From Bacteroidota bacterium (GTDB taxonomy: Bacteria; Bacteroidota; Bacteroidia; Cytophagales; Cytophagaceae), in contig JAEYZG010000036.1 of NCBI GenBank assembly GCA_023428135.1, positions 1-64,000 on the forward strand: 64,000 bases of DNA. Reading direction: 5' to 3'. The notes under the pieces were generated by a model. It was not told the DNA's origin, searched no databases, and was given only the letters and a program-made list of their open reading frames with translations. The translations under genes and the position numbers were made by a program. Of the stretch, positions 37,150 through 46,198 are shown piece by piece. Within the stretch, counting starts at the first letter, position 1; each line of letters opens with the position of its first letter.

Positions 37150-37195
37150 GCAAAAAGTACTATCCCCACCCTGAAAATATACAGGAGTGGGGATA
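37150..37195 (-). terminator. Terminator of the desaturase gene
   Basis: A 9-bp stem (37161-37169 with 37187-37195) with an inner CCTG/CAGG pairing, followed on the minus strand by a short T-run a few bases later. A plus-strand T-run also follows, so it may act in both directions. Confidence 0.65.
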
Positions 37196-37239
37196 TTTTT
37201 CTTAAAATCTATATTTCTTAGGGATTTAACCTTATTTTT

Positions 37240-38334
37240 TTACGCAGAGTATTCCATTTCGGGTCTGCTAAATCTTTTCAGAACCTTATAATGTGACACC
37301 AATGCTTTTCCAAAAGATGGGTATTCATGATAAGGAATACCGAATTCAATAGCTGTTCCTCTAACGATTTCAGAAATTGCCGGATAGTGGATATGGCAAA
37401 TTTTAGGAAACAAATGGTGCTCCACCTGCATATTTAACCCCCCGCATAAAAACCCAGCTATAGGACTTTTTCTTGCAAAATTCGCAGTTGTACGCATTTG
37501 ATGAACTGCCCAGGCTTCTTCTATATTTCCATCTTCATTTGGATCTGGAAATTCTGTTAATTCAACCACGTGGGCAAGCTGAAACACAAGTCCTAATACA
37601 AGTCCTTCTGCAAAGTGCATCGTTAAAAACCCGATAATGAACTGCCACCATGTTATATCAACAAATACAAGTGGAAGAACTATAAAGGCTATATAATATA
37701 GGATCTTAAACAGAAACAGTTTAACATATTCTTTTTTTGGATGGTCATTCACATGAGTTCCAATATTCTTTTTAAAGAACTTGATATAATCTTTTCTCAT
37801 TACCCATGAAAGACTTGCCAGGCAATAAAGGAAAAAGGCGTAATAATGCTGATATCTTTGTATTTTATTTGATTTTTCTTCAGGATTTAACCTGATTAGT
37901 CCGGGAGCGATTTCTATATCTTCATCATGCCCGTGAATATTGGTATAGGTATGATGCACCACATTGTGTGCAATACTCCACAAATAAGCATTAGCACCTA
38001 TGAGGTTAAATAAATAACCAAAGACTTTATTAAGTGTGGTATTGTTAGAATAAGATCCATGAATGGCATCATGGCAAATATTAAATCCTATAAATGCCGC
38101 AAACATCCCAAGCAGTGCGCTTAGCACCCACATGGTAATAAGTCCGAATTGATTTGAAATAATTAAACCATAGAAAAGCAGTAATCCGCCCAAAAAAACC
38201 ACAGTTTTAAGATACATTGCAGAATTACCTGTTTTTGAGATATTATTCTCTGTAAAATAATTGTCTACTCTTTCTCTGACGGTTGAAAAAAAACCAGTTT
38301 TTTTTACGTCGATGAATTTTACTTTTGCTAACAT
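37240..38334 (-). CDS. Membrane fatty-acid desaturase
   Basis: Di-iron acyl-lipid or acyl-CoA desaturase with three His boxes: HDAIHG (88-93), HNVVHH (123-128) and QVEHH (about 310). Four or so hydrophobic helices surround them. The last box has Q in place of H, as in front-end and linoleoyl-CoA-type desaturases, which usually lack or carry a fused cytochrome b5; none is visible here. It is 364 residues. It alters membrane unsaturation; regiospecificity cannot be read from sequence. Confidence 0.92.
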   Translation of the reverse strand: MLAKVKFIDVKKTGFFSTVRERVDNYFTENNISKTGNSAMYLKTVVFLGGLLLFYGLIISNQFGLITMWVLSALLGMFAAFIGFNICHDAIHGSYSNNTTLNKVFGYLFNLIGANAYLWSIAHNVVHHTYTNIHGHDEDIEIAPGLIRLNPEEKSNKIQRYQHYYAFFLYCLASLSWVMRKDYIKFFKKNIGTHVNDHPKKEYVKLFLFKILYYIAFIVLPLVFVDITWWQFIIGFLTMHFAEGLVLGLVFQLAHVVELTEFPDPNEDGNIEEAWAVHQMRTTANFARKSPIAGFLCGGLNMQVEHHLFPKICHIHYPAISEIVRGTAIEFGIPYHEYPSFGKALVSHYKVLKRFSRPEMEYSA

Positions 38335-38459
38335 TTATGGTATTTAGGTATTATAATTTCAATCTATTCTTCATTAATACGAAAAAATTCTATACATGAA
38401 TGAAAAACATTACATGAACGAATATTCATATTTTGGAAATATATGTATATCAGTTTTTT

Positions 38460-39089
38460 TTAACAAAATAAATTTTTAAGATGTTCCTTACAATTCGATT
38501 TTTCTATCACTAATCCAGTGCCCTGAGAATATGTCAAAATATATAGGCCAAGATTATGATGTTCAAATGTTTCCATCTTCCTCAAATCATTATGTAGTAT
38601 AGATGCAAGTAATATCCTCATAGCCCTCCCATGCATGCAAATTAAAACATTTTCTTCTTTCTCATTAGAAATAATATGATTCCATGCATCTAAAAGTCTT
38701 TTTTCCACTTCGCGTGGGCTTTCTCCACCTTCCATTTTCAACTCAAAATCTCCGGAATTCCATCCTTTTACAAGCTGCCAATATTGGGCATTTTCGTCAA
38801 CACTTATCATTTGACCATCTTTATTGCCCCAGTTGATTTCATTAAGTCCTTTTAAAGTTTTATAAGGAATACCCAGATCTATAAATGGTTGAACGGATTG
38901 TTTGGTTCGTTTTAGGGCAGAAATATAAATTTTATCAAACGAAACATTTTTATAAGAATTATAAAATGCCTTTGCCTGATTCTGGCCAGTCTCATTCAGA
39001 TCTGTATCAACCCCACTCCCCTGAACAATTCCTTTCAGATTATAATCTGTCTGGCCATGTCTTAAAAGGTAAATTTTTTTCGTTTTCAA
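38460..39089 (-). CDS. Histidine phosphatase family protein
   Basis: Phosphoglycerate-mutase-like phosphatase of 209 residues with the catalytic RHGQTDYN at the N-terminus, the second half Glu/His region CMHGRAMRIL and a typical layout. Broad-specificity phosphatase (PhoE/GpmB-like) or alpha-ribazole phosphatase; substrate unknown. It is divergent from the menaquinone thioesterase gene with 39 bases between them. Confidence 0.88.
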   Translation of the reverse strand: MKTKKIYLLRHGQTDYNLKGIVQGSGVDTDLNETGQNQAKAFYNSYKNVSFDKIYISALKRTKQSVQPFIDLGIPYKTLKGLNEINWGNKDGQMISVDENAQYWQLVKGWNSGDFELKMEGGESPREVEKRLLDAWNHIISNEKEENVLICMHGRAMRILLASILHNDLRKMETFEHHNLGLYILTYSQGTGLVIEKSNCKEHLKNLFC

Positions 39090-39097
39090 TTTTGTTC

Positions 39098-39105
39098 TAC
39101 TTTTG
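39098..39105 (+). promoter_or_regulatory. -7 box of the menaquinone operon
   Basis: TACTTTTG fits TAnnTTTG, placed 23 bases before the first ATG. No TTG is at the expected upstream distance; a T-run is there instead. Confidence 0.5.
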
Positions 39106-39128
39106 TACTAATATAGTATTGCAAAATA

Positions 39129-39548
39129 ATGATTAATCCCAACATTACTGTTCAGAACCTTAATAAACTATCCAAAAATACAATGGTAGAGCATTTAGGG
39201 ATTGAATATTTAGAAGTCGGCGAGGACTATATTATTGGCCGAATGCCTGTAGATAATCGTACCCATCAGCCAATGGGGTTTCTGCACGGAGGTGCTTCTG
39301 TAGCACTTGCCGAAACCCTTGGATCCATAGGATCAGCATCTTGCGTCAACCTTGAGCAATATGCTCCATTTGGTCTTGAGATTAACGCTAATCACGTTAA
39401 AAGTGTTCGAAGTGGCTATGTCTATGGAAAAGCTTCTCTTGTTCACTTTGGAAAAAACACGCACATCTGGGATATCAGAATTGAAAATGAAAAAAAAGAA
39501 TTAGTTTGTATCAGCAGACTAACTGTTGCCATAGTACCTAAAAAGTAA
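39129..39548 (+). CDS. menI: Hotdog thioesterase, probable DHNA-CoA hydrolase
   Basis: PaaI/MenI-type 4HBT thioesterase of 139 residues. HQPMGFLHGGASVALAET has the HGG motif with catalytic Glu following, and GLEINANHVKSVRSGYVYGKA is typical of 1,4-dihydroxy-2-naphthoyl-CoA hydrolases. It heads a menaquinone gene run (menF 13 bases later), which strengthens the assignment, although paralogous thioesterases exist. Confidence 0.78.
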   Translation: MINPNITVQNLNKLSKNTMVEHLGIEYLEVGEDYIIGRMPVDNRTHQPMGFLHGGASVALAETLGSIGSASCVNLEQYAPFGLEINANHVKSVRSGYVYGKASLVHFGKNTHIWDIRIENEKKELVCISRLTVAIVPKK

Positions 39549-39561
39549 ATACATTTATCGG

Positions 39562-40770
39562 ATGAAGGGATTGAGTACCCGCACTGACTTTGTTCAAAGT
39601 TTTGATCGGGCTGAAGAAACACTGGAGCGATTATTCACTGCTTCTTTTAACCTTGGACTTGCTGTCGCTGTTTGGAAAGAACCAGGGCGAGATGATATTT
39701 CCATCATCATTGACTTTTCTGAAACTCTTAATAAAGTTGAGTTTAATGAAAACATTGGCTCCGGATTTCTTTTAAGTCCTTTTATCAACCCAGACTTAAA
39801 TGAGACTATATTAATCAGGCCTGATATCTTTTTCAACTCTTCCGAATCTGAAATACAAGTAAATAAAATTCCAAATTCAGCTCTTGCTGATACTTTTGAA
39901 TATCATTACAATGAGATTACCTCATTCCATCAGGACAAATACAGCTCAAAGAATTCAAATACAAGACAAACTCAGGATTTTATTAATCTTGTAGAAAAAG
40001 CTGTAGAAGAAATTCAAAAAGAAAAATTTAAAAAAGTTGTTCTTTCCCGTTCTAAAGAGAAAGAGCTTCCCACCGGATTCAATCCCTTTCAATTCTATCT
40101 TCAGCTTTGTCAAAATCATCCTCTGGCTTTCACTTCTCTGGTTAGTCATCCTACCTTGGGAACATGGATTGGTGCTACTCCGGAACTGCTTGCAAGTGTA
40201 TCCAAGGATTATATCTTTAAAACGATAGCTCTGGCAGCAACTAAACCTGCAACAGGAATTCAGAAACTTAATGAAGTAGTCTGGACGCAAAAAGAGATTG
40301 AAGAACAGGCAATAGTAAGTAGATACATTATCAACTGCTTTAAATCTATCCGCTTGCGGGAATATGAAGATGAAGGCCCTAGAACTGTTCAGGCTGGGAA
40401 TTTATTTCATTTGCGGACAGATTTTACTGTTAACATCAATGAAGTACCTTTTCCTGATCTTTTATACAGAATGTTAAAACTTCTCCATCCTACTTCTGCT
40501 GTATGTGGCACTCCGAAAGAGCCAGCCATGAGTTTTATAACAGAAATGGAAAAATATGACAGAGAACTATTTACAGGATTCCTTGGACCAATCAAAATAA
40601 ATAACGAAACTAGTATTTATGTAAATATCAGATGCTGCAAAATTCACTCAGGAAAAGTTACTTTTTTTGCAGGTGCCGGTATTACAAAAGATTCAATGGC
40701 TGCCAATGAATTGGAAGAAACCAATCATAAAATGTACACATTAGAATCACTCTTTGGTCATCTTCAATAA
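39562..40770 (+). CDS. menF: Isochorismate synthase
   Basis: Converts chorismate to isochorismate, the first step toward menaquinone. Chorismate-binding enzyme signatures are KVVLSRSKE, GATPELL, LHPTSAVCGTPKEPA and EKYDRELFTGFLGP. It is 402 residues; the N-terminal half is divergent as usual. menD starts 6 bases later. Confidence 0.92.
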   Translation: MKGLSTRTDFVQSFDRAEETLERLFTASFNLGLAVAVWKEPGRDDISIIIDFSETLNKVEFNENIGSGFLLSPFINPDLNETILIRPDIFFNSSESEIQVNKIPNSALADTFEYHYNEITSFHQDKYSSKNSNTRQTQDFINLVEKAVEEIQKEKFKKVVLSRSKEKELPTGFNPFQFYLQLCQNHPLAFTSLVSHPTLGTWIGATPELLASVSKDYIFKTIALAATKPATGIQKLNEVVWTQKEIEEQAIVSRYIINCFKSIRLREYEDEGPRTVQAGNLFHLRTDFTVNINEVPFPDLLYRMLKLLHPTSAVCGTPKEPAMSFITEMEKYDRELFTGFLGPIKINNETSIYVNIRCCKIHSGKVTFFAGAGITKDSMAANELEETNHKMYTLESLFGHLQ

Positions 40771-40775
40771 TATTT

Positions 40776-42461
40776 GTGGAATCAATCTATAATATTGCAG
40801 AAATCTGCTCTAAAAAAGGGCTAAAAAATTTTATACTATCTCCTGGTTCTCGCTGTGCACCTCTTACTGTAGCGATAGTCAGGCATCCCGAACTGACAAG
40901 CAGGACAATTACAGATGAAAGATCGGCAGCATTTATTGCATTAGGCTTATCACTGGAAACCCAAAAGCCGGTTGGACTTTTATGTACCAGTGGAACTGCC
41001 GCACTCAACTATGCCCCTGCCGTGGCGGAAGCCTTTTATCAACAAATACCATTGATTATACTTACTGCTGACAGACCTCCTGAATGGGTGGATCAACAGG
41101 ATGGACAGACTATCCGTCAGCAAAATATCTATGGGAACCATATAAAAAAATTCTTCCAACTCCCTCCTGATCACCAAAGTCCTGATTCAGCCTGGCATAT
41201 TCAAAGAAGTATTTCAGAAGCAATAAACTTAGCGGAGTCATTTCCAAAAGGCCCTGTACACATCAATATTCCTTTGCGTGAGCCATTTTATCCTAAAAAC
41301 AGCAATGAAATAAAATATACTGCTGTTAGAATTATTGAAAAGGTAAAAGCACAACAGTCAATCGATACCTCAACCCTGCAGCAACTTATTCAACTGTTTA
41401 ATCAAAGTGAAAAAGTAGTATTGCTTAGTGGGCAAAACAATGATAATATTGAATTAAATACTGCAGTATCCAAATTCTCAGCTTCTCATAAAATTCCTGT
41501 TTGGGCAGAACCAATTAGTAATATTCACTGTAAGAATTCAATACAAAACATTGATATAATTCTTTCAGGAGAAACTGAACAAGAAAAGCTTACGCCAGAT
41601 TTGCTCATCACATTTGGCCAATCAGTATTATCTAAAAGCCTGAAATCCTTTCTAAGAAAGTATAAACCAAAATATCATTGGCATATAGATCCTTCGGGAG
41701 AAGGTGCTGATACATATCAATGTCTTACACATATTATTCCTGTAAAACCTATATCGTTTTTCGATACATTTAAAGGGGAAGCTAAAAATGATGAATGGCT
41801 GAACAACTGGATTGGTATGGATATGAAAGGATTGACTTTTCTTAAGAACTTCTTTCCTTCTCAATCAAAGTTTTCAGAATTTGAAGCGGCATTTGAAGTC
41901 ATAAAAAATTTACCTCCTGAAAATATTCTTCATTTATCAAACAGTATGCCTGTGAGGTACGTGAATTACTTAGGAAGCTTTATCAAATCAGCAACTACTG
42001 TAAGAGCAAACAGAGGTACGAGCGGAATAGATGGAGTACTCAGCACCGCTGTTGGTAATGCCTTAGGCACTGATAAACTTGTATTTCTTTTGACAGGTGA
42101 TCTTGCTTTTTTTTATGATAGAAATGCTTTTTGGAATAATTACCTGCCAGATAACTTAAGAATTGTTTTATTAAATAATCATGGTGGCGGTATCTTTAAC
42201 ATGATCGATGGCCCTAAAAATCTGAAAGAAGCGTCTGAATATTTTATTACTCGGCAAAATCTTAAGGCAAATAACATTGCAAATGAATTTAATCTTGAAT
42301 ACTTATACAGCAACGACAGAGAGTCTTTAAATGCAGCATTACCAGTGTTATTAACATCATCTGGTAAATCAAAGATTCTTGAAATAGAAACCAGTATAGA
42401 TAACAACACTGAGATTTTCAATTTCTTTAAGCAGCAGATTAAAGAGAGATACGGTAAGTAG
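40776..42461 (+). CDS. menD: SEPHCHC synthase
   Basis: Thiamine-diphosphate enzyme that condenses isochorismate with 2-oxoglutarate. N-terminal SPGSRCAPLTVA, LLCTSGTAALNYAPAV, TADRPPEW and the C-terminal TPP segment GDLAFFYDRNA...LLNNHGGGIFNM are intact. It is 561 residues. The start is GTG (40776), 6 bases after menF, and no ATG fits. A 134-base gap follows before menE. Confidence 0.94.
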   Translation: MESIYNIAEICSKKGLKNFILSPGSRCAPLTVAIVRHPELTSRTITDERSAAFIALGLSLETQKPVGLLCTSGTAALNYAPAVAEAFYQQIPLIILTADRPPEWVDQQDGQTIRQQNIYGNHIKKFFQLPPDHQSPDSAWHIQRSISEAINLAESFPKGPVHINIPLREPFYPKNSNEIKYTAVRIIEKVKAQQSIDTSTLQQLIQLFNQSEKVVLLSGQNNDNIELNTAVSKFSASHKIPVWAEPISNIHCKNSIQNIDIILSGETEQEKLTPDLLITFGQSVLSKSLKSFLRKYKPKYHWHIDPSGEGADTYQCLTHIIPVKPISFFDTFKGEAKNDEWLNNWIGMDMKGLTFLKNFFPSQSKFSEFEAAFEVIKNLPPENILHLSNSMPVRYVNYLGSFIKSATTVRANRGTSGIDGVLSTAVGNALGTDKLVFLLTGDLAFFYDRNAFWNNYLPDNLRIVLLNNHGGGIFNMIDGPKNLKEASEYFITRQNLKANNIANEFNLEYLYSNDRESLNAALPVLLTSSGKSKILEIETSIDNNTEIFNFFKQQIKERYGK

Positions 42462-42595
42462 AATCTGCCAAAACTTAATTCTCCTCCAAATGAGAATTCA
42501 TATACATTAAGAAAGTTTTTAATTAAGTTACTTTCTTGATGAATTAGAATTAAATGGATTACAAAGTCCCTTTATAGTACTTTAATTTTGATCAC

Positions 42596-43660
42596 GTGGA
42601 TGTCTATCTTAATAATCGAAAAATTGAATTAGAAAAACTGGATCTTTTCACCACTTCCGATGAATATGAGTACACAACAATCAAATTTTTAAAGGACTGG
42701 TTGAATTACAAAGACATTTTTTATCTTCAGACTTCAGGATCAACTTCAACACCCAAAGTCATTGAAATAAGCAGAGAACAGATGGAAGCAAGTGCAAGAG
42801 CTACGATAAAAGCGCTTAAACTGCAATCCGGTGACAGAGCCTTAATCTGCATCAACACTGATATGATTGGCGGTAAAATGATGCTTGTCAGAACATTGGT
42901 AGAAAAGTTTAATGCCTATATCATTCCTCCTGTTTCAGATCCCTTTATATCAATTCCCAAGAAATTTGAATTTGATTTTACAGCCATAGTTCCGCTCCAA
43001 CTGGAAACAATCATGAATAATGCTGAAAGTACTGCAAGATTAAATAAGTTAAAAGCCGTCATAGTTGGAGGTGCAGCAGTTTCTGAATCATTGAAATCCA
43101 GACTTCAGAATTTAAGTGTTCCAATTTATAGTACATATGGAATGACCGAAACAGTAAGTCATATAGCTTTAAAATTATTAAATGGCACTGAGCCGTCAGA
43201 CTATTTTAAAGTATTTGATGGTATAGAAACAAGAGTAGATTCCAGGGGGTGTTTGGAAATTAAAGGTATAGTAACCAACAATCAATGGGTTACAACCAAT
43301 GACCTTGTTCAATTTCATTCAGAAAGAGAATTCACCTGGCTAGGGAGGATTGATAATATTATTAATTCAGGAGGTATAAAACTTCAGATAGAATCAATAG
43401 AAGGTAAGATTAACACGATTCTGAAAGAGAGAAATTATGAAGGAAGTTTCTTTTTAAGCAAAACTAATGATGAAAAATTGGGAGAAGCATTGGCTTTTTA
43501 TTACGAAGGCTTTGAAACTTTAAAATCAGAAATTCTTCAGTTATTTAAAAAAGAATTATCCAAATATGAAGTGCCGAGGTATTTGATATTTTGTAAAAAT
43601 TTCGAATACACGGCTTCAGGAAAAATTGACAAGCTAAAGACAATTAAAAACAATAAATAA
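42596..43660 (+). CDS. menE: o-Succinylbenzoate-CoA ligase
   Basis: AMP-forming ligase activating o-succinylbenzoate. Short (354 residues against about 450-480 in E. coli), as in many Bacteroidota, but the P-loop-like TSGSTSTPKV, the YGMTETVSHIA motif, GRIDNIINSGG and the C-terminal Lys-containing SGKIDKLK are present. The start is GTG. A TAATTTTG box (42583-42590) sits only five bases before it, so the mRNA may be leaderless. menB and menC, often between menD and menE, are absent from the gap. Confidence 0.88.
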   Translation: MDVYLNNRKIELEKLDLFTTSDEYEYTTIKFLKDWLNYKDIFYLQTSGSTSTPKVIEISREQMEASARATIKALKLQSGDRALICINTDMIGGKMMLVRTLVEKFNAYIIPPVSDPFISIPKKFEFDFTAIVPLQLETIMNNAESTARLNKLKAVIVGGAAVSESLKSRLQNLSVPIYSTYGMTETVSHIALKLLNGTEPSDYFKVFDGIETRVDSRGCLEIKGIVTNNQWVTTNDLVQFHSEREFTWLGRIDNIINSGGIKLQIESIEGKINTILKERNYEGSFFLSKTNDEKLGEALAFYYEGFETLKSEILQLFKKELSKYEVPRYLIFCKNFEYTASGKIDKLKTIKNNK

Positions 43661-43696
43661 ACCTGCTCCGATTGCCCAGAACAGGTTTATTAAATT
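43650..43696. terminator. Bidirectional terminator after menE
   Basis: A 10-bp stem (43656-43665 with 43682-43691) between convergent genes, with T-rich tails on both strands. The left arm overlaps the menE stop region. Confidence 0.7.
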
Positions 43697-43715
43697 TTAT
43701 TAAGTCTGTAAAATC

Positions 43716-44261
43716 TTATCTTATCTTTCTCAGAAAATCTTTAACAAGACCTTCAAAGTCAAATTTTTGCAAATCCGAATACCCATCTATTGTATGCAAA
43801 TATTCCAGGTCTTCAAAGTCAGTAATTCTCAGAGCAAAAATAGGGAAGCCCCATTCCTCTTCATCCGGGTTAGAATATGGTGTTTTTACATAACCCATAT
43901 CTACAAATTCATAATCCAATACATCAAGGACACCTTGACTTACCTTGTTTTTCTTTAAAATCGGGGTAATTGTATCAATAATCAAGGGTCTCCAACGCTG
44001 ATTCAAATCTTCAAGCTTTAATTCAATAACCTTTTCTCTGAAGTCATAATATTCTTCAAAAAGAGCATCTAATAAATCTTCAGCAAATTCAGCAGTATCT
44101 GTATCTTTGTGCCCATGAATAGCCATTTTAAGCACTTCGAAATCCCAAAGCTTCACTATAACACCATCAGCTTCGAACTTAATACCCAAATCCTTGGCTG
44201 TCAACTTAATACCTGTTTCACCTAATATTGTATCACAGATAATACTTTTTAAACCTTTCAT
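43716..44261 (-). CDS. Unrecognised acidic cytoplasmic protein
   Basis: I do not recognise this 181-residue protein. It has no signal or membrane segment, is rich in Asp/Glu, and has a regular alternation of strand- and helix-like segments (EADGVIVKLWDFEVLKMAIHG). It lies divergently from another unrecognised gene with 63 bases between them. It codes on the opposite strand to the menaquinone genes. Confidence 0.65.
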   Translation of the reverse strand: MKGLKSIICDTILGETGIKLTAKDLGIKFEADGVIVKLWDFEVLKMAIHGHKDTDTAEFAEDLLDALFEEYYDFREKVIELKLEDLNQRWRPLIIDTITPILKKNKVSQGVLDVLDYEFVDMGYVKTPYSNPDEEEWGFPIFALRITDFEDLEYLHTIDGYSDLQKFDFEGLVKDFLRKIR

Positions 44262-44324
44262 TATTTACGTTTGTACTAATTTGCGTTGAAAAATATTTAT
44301 AAAATTTAAAAAAACAAATCAAAT

Positions 44325-45071
44325 ATGAATAACTTTCACAGTTTTGAAATAAATTTTACATCTTCTGACCTTTACCCCCCTTACGCCAACACCATCAATT
44401 TGAAATTTATTAACGCAAATAATCTGCTCAAAGTTGAATTTAATATTAAATATATTGGACGTGAAGAACTCACAGAAGAAGAAATTTTAGATGAAGGATT
44501 CACTTTAAACGATGATTACAACTGGAATGGCAGTTTAAGTTCTGTATGGATTGATCCAATTCAATCTCTAATTAATAAATCGACATTCCTTAAAGAGGAA
44601 TCGGACATAAAAGTATTGATAGAAGCTCCGAAAATTATAACCGGGTCTCCTGAAAATATTGATGAATGGGCTTACATGATACAAGAAGTAACACAGGCGA
44701 TTTATGAAACTTCAGGGAAAGAAGGCAATTTAGAGATTAATTTTATAAAGAATTTTCCCCAAGACTTTTTAGCTATTAATCTCAAACCTGAATTTAAATC
44801 CCGAAAGTTTATAGCTGAAATAGAAAAAAACAATCAGAAAAAGACGGTTCAATTGAAGTGGGAAGATCTGAAAAACACCCTTCAAACAGTTTATTTACCT
44901 GAATATATTTATGAGAACAGCCAGCCTACTCCAGGCAAAGATCAAGGGTATTATATTAATATTGGAGAAGGAATTTGGTTTAAAGCAAATGAGGGAGTGG
45001 TCAACCTTTCAGAAAAAGATAAAAGTGTACCAAAACTTATCGAAATGTTTGAAAGAATATCGAAGAAGTAA
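44325..45071 (+). CDS. Unrecognised protein, divergent from the preceding one
   Basis: 248 residues, no signal or membrane segment. The first half reads as a series of beta strands (SFEINFTSSDLYPPYANTIN), the second as mixed alpha/beta. No family recognised. Its last codons (Lys-Lys-stop) form half of a 26-bp palindrome shared with the convergent S24 repressor gene. Confidence 0.65.
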   Translation: MNNFHSFEINFTSSDLYPPYANTINLKFINANNLLKVEFNIKYIGREELTEEEILDEGFTLNDDYNWNGSLSSVWIDPIQSLINKSTFLKEESDIKVLIEAPKIITGSPENIDEWAYMIQEVTQAIYETSGKEGNLEINFIKNFPQDFLAINLKPEFKSRKFIAEIEKNNQKKTVQLKWEDLKNTLQTVYLPEYIYENSQPTPGKDQGYYINIGEGIWFKANEGVVNLSEKDKSVPKLIEMFERISKK

Positions 45072-45087
45072 GCATGCTTACTTCTTC
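45062..45087. repeat. 26-bp perfect palindrome across two gene ends
   Basis: Perfect inverted repeat with no unpaired loop: arms 45062-45074 and 45075-45087. It spans both stop codons (45069-45071 plus, 45078-45080 minus), so both proteins end in Lys-Lys. A short T-run follows on the plus strand. It may act as a bidirectional terminator or as a binding site. Confidence 0.8.
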
Positions 45088-45851
45088 AGGTTTTTAAGTT
45101 CTTCTTTCATGTTCACCACCATATGAGCAAGCTTTTCTATTGACATATCAGGCTTAGGAAATTCGGTACTAATGAATGCTTTTGCCTCCCATACTTCAAG
45201 TATATCATCCGGGTGTACTTCATAGGAAGAATAAACGGGATTATCTGATGATAAAAGAAACACCTCTTTTGTTTTTAAATAATTAGTGACTCTCTTATAA
45301 ACTATACCTTCTTTTGAGGTCACAACGATATAAGTCTGATCATCTTTGACATAATTCCAGTTATCAACATATTGACCTATGATAATGGTACCTGAGACAA
45401 GTGGCAACATTGAATCTCCTGAAATTTCAAAAGCACGGAAAGTTCCATTTTTAAAGTTTGGAAGGTAAAAATTTGGAAGATCTCCAATATATTCGGGATC
45501 AGCATAACCGTTGAGATAACCTGCAGCTGCTTTTTGAGGAACCATAGGAACTGATTCATTGTCATTTTTATCTACAGTTATTGAAAGTACTCTTAGCTTT
45601 TTAGCTTCAATATCTTTTTGCATTACCTGCTTATAGCTTTCCGGATCTTTTAAATCTCCACTAATTAGCACATCAACTGAAACTTCCAGTATTTTAGAAA
45701 ACATGATGAGATTATACAAACCAGGTTCTGCTCTCCCCTCTTCATAAGCCCCTAACAATGATCTTTTTATTCCCACTTTTTCAGCCAATTGCTCCTGCGT
45801 AAATCCTTTTTGCTTCCTTAAATGCTTAATATTGTCACTAATCAGAGTCAT
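45078..45851 (-). CDS. XRE-family repressor with S24 (LexA/CI-like) peptidase domain
   Basis: N-terminal helix-turn-helix (residues 1-65: KGFTQEQLAEKVGIKRSLLGAYEEG) and C-terminal S24 domain with Ser147 (GDSMLP) and Lys186 (VYKRV). A cleavage-like Ala110-Gly111 bond lies in QKAAAGY, so the protein could self-cleave on RecA activation like phage CI repressors; that is inference. It is 257 residues. Its gene ends 6 bases from the convergent unrecognised gene and has a possible integrase-like fragment 25 bases upstream. Confidence 0.88.
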   Translation of the reverse strand: MTLISDNIKHLRKQKGFTQEQLAEKVGIKRSLLGAYEEGRAEPGLYNLIMFSKILEVSVDVLISGDLKDPESYKQVMQKDIEAKKLRVLSITVDKNDNESVPMVPQKAAAGYLNGYADPEYIGDLPNFYLPNFKNGTFRAFEISGDSMLPLVSGTIIIGQYVDNWNYVKDDQTYIVVTSKEGIVYKRVTNYLKTKEVFLLSSDNPVYSSYEVHPDDILEVWEAKAFISTEFPKPDMSIEKLAHMVVNMKEELKNLKK

Positions 45852-45876
45852 GTTTCTTTTAAATTATATTCACTAA

Positions 45877-46077
45877 TTAAATCAAAATTTTGATATCCTG
45901 TAATACATTACTAATCATTCTGCCTAAACTGCTTTTATTTTCGACCAGTTTTTCACCATGAATGAAAAATCCCGTATTATCTTCAAACAGGTAATTCACC
46001 AGTATGAAGCTCGAATTTGGTATAGGTTTACGTAAAAAATATTTTAATTTAAAACCCCTTTTAGTTGAGACTAACAT
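45877..46077 (-). pseudogene. Possible fragment of a Bacteroidota tyrosine recombinase (arm-binding domain)
   Basis: A 66-codon frame whose product (YFLRKP...ILVNYLFEDN...FFIHGEKL) resembles by eye the arm DNA-binding N-terminus of Bacteroidota integrases (YxLRKP...IYLxFxFNGKRFKYSTGEKI). There is no room for a catalytic domain and no other integrase part nearby. It sits upstream of a phage-type repressor, which fits a decayed element. It could also be a small real gene or chance; the start codon is not certain (an upstream TTG is also in frame). Confidence 0.35.
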
Positions 46078-46198
46078 AAATACGATGTTTTTTAGCAAAT
46101 AAACATCACAAAATTAACATACGCTAATTTTTTTAGTAAAAATTTCAGAAAAATAAATTTATTAGCAAGTAATACTTAGTATAAAAAATAATCAACGA

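Noticed and set aside
39955..40290. 111-codon frame antisense to menF
   Set aside because: It lies wholly opposite a well-conserved enzyme and its product shows no domain.
42462..42595. Gap between menD and menE as a lost gene
   Set aside because: Too short for menB or menC and without coding signal; more likely a promoter region.
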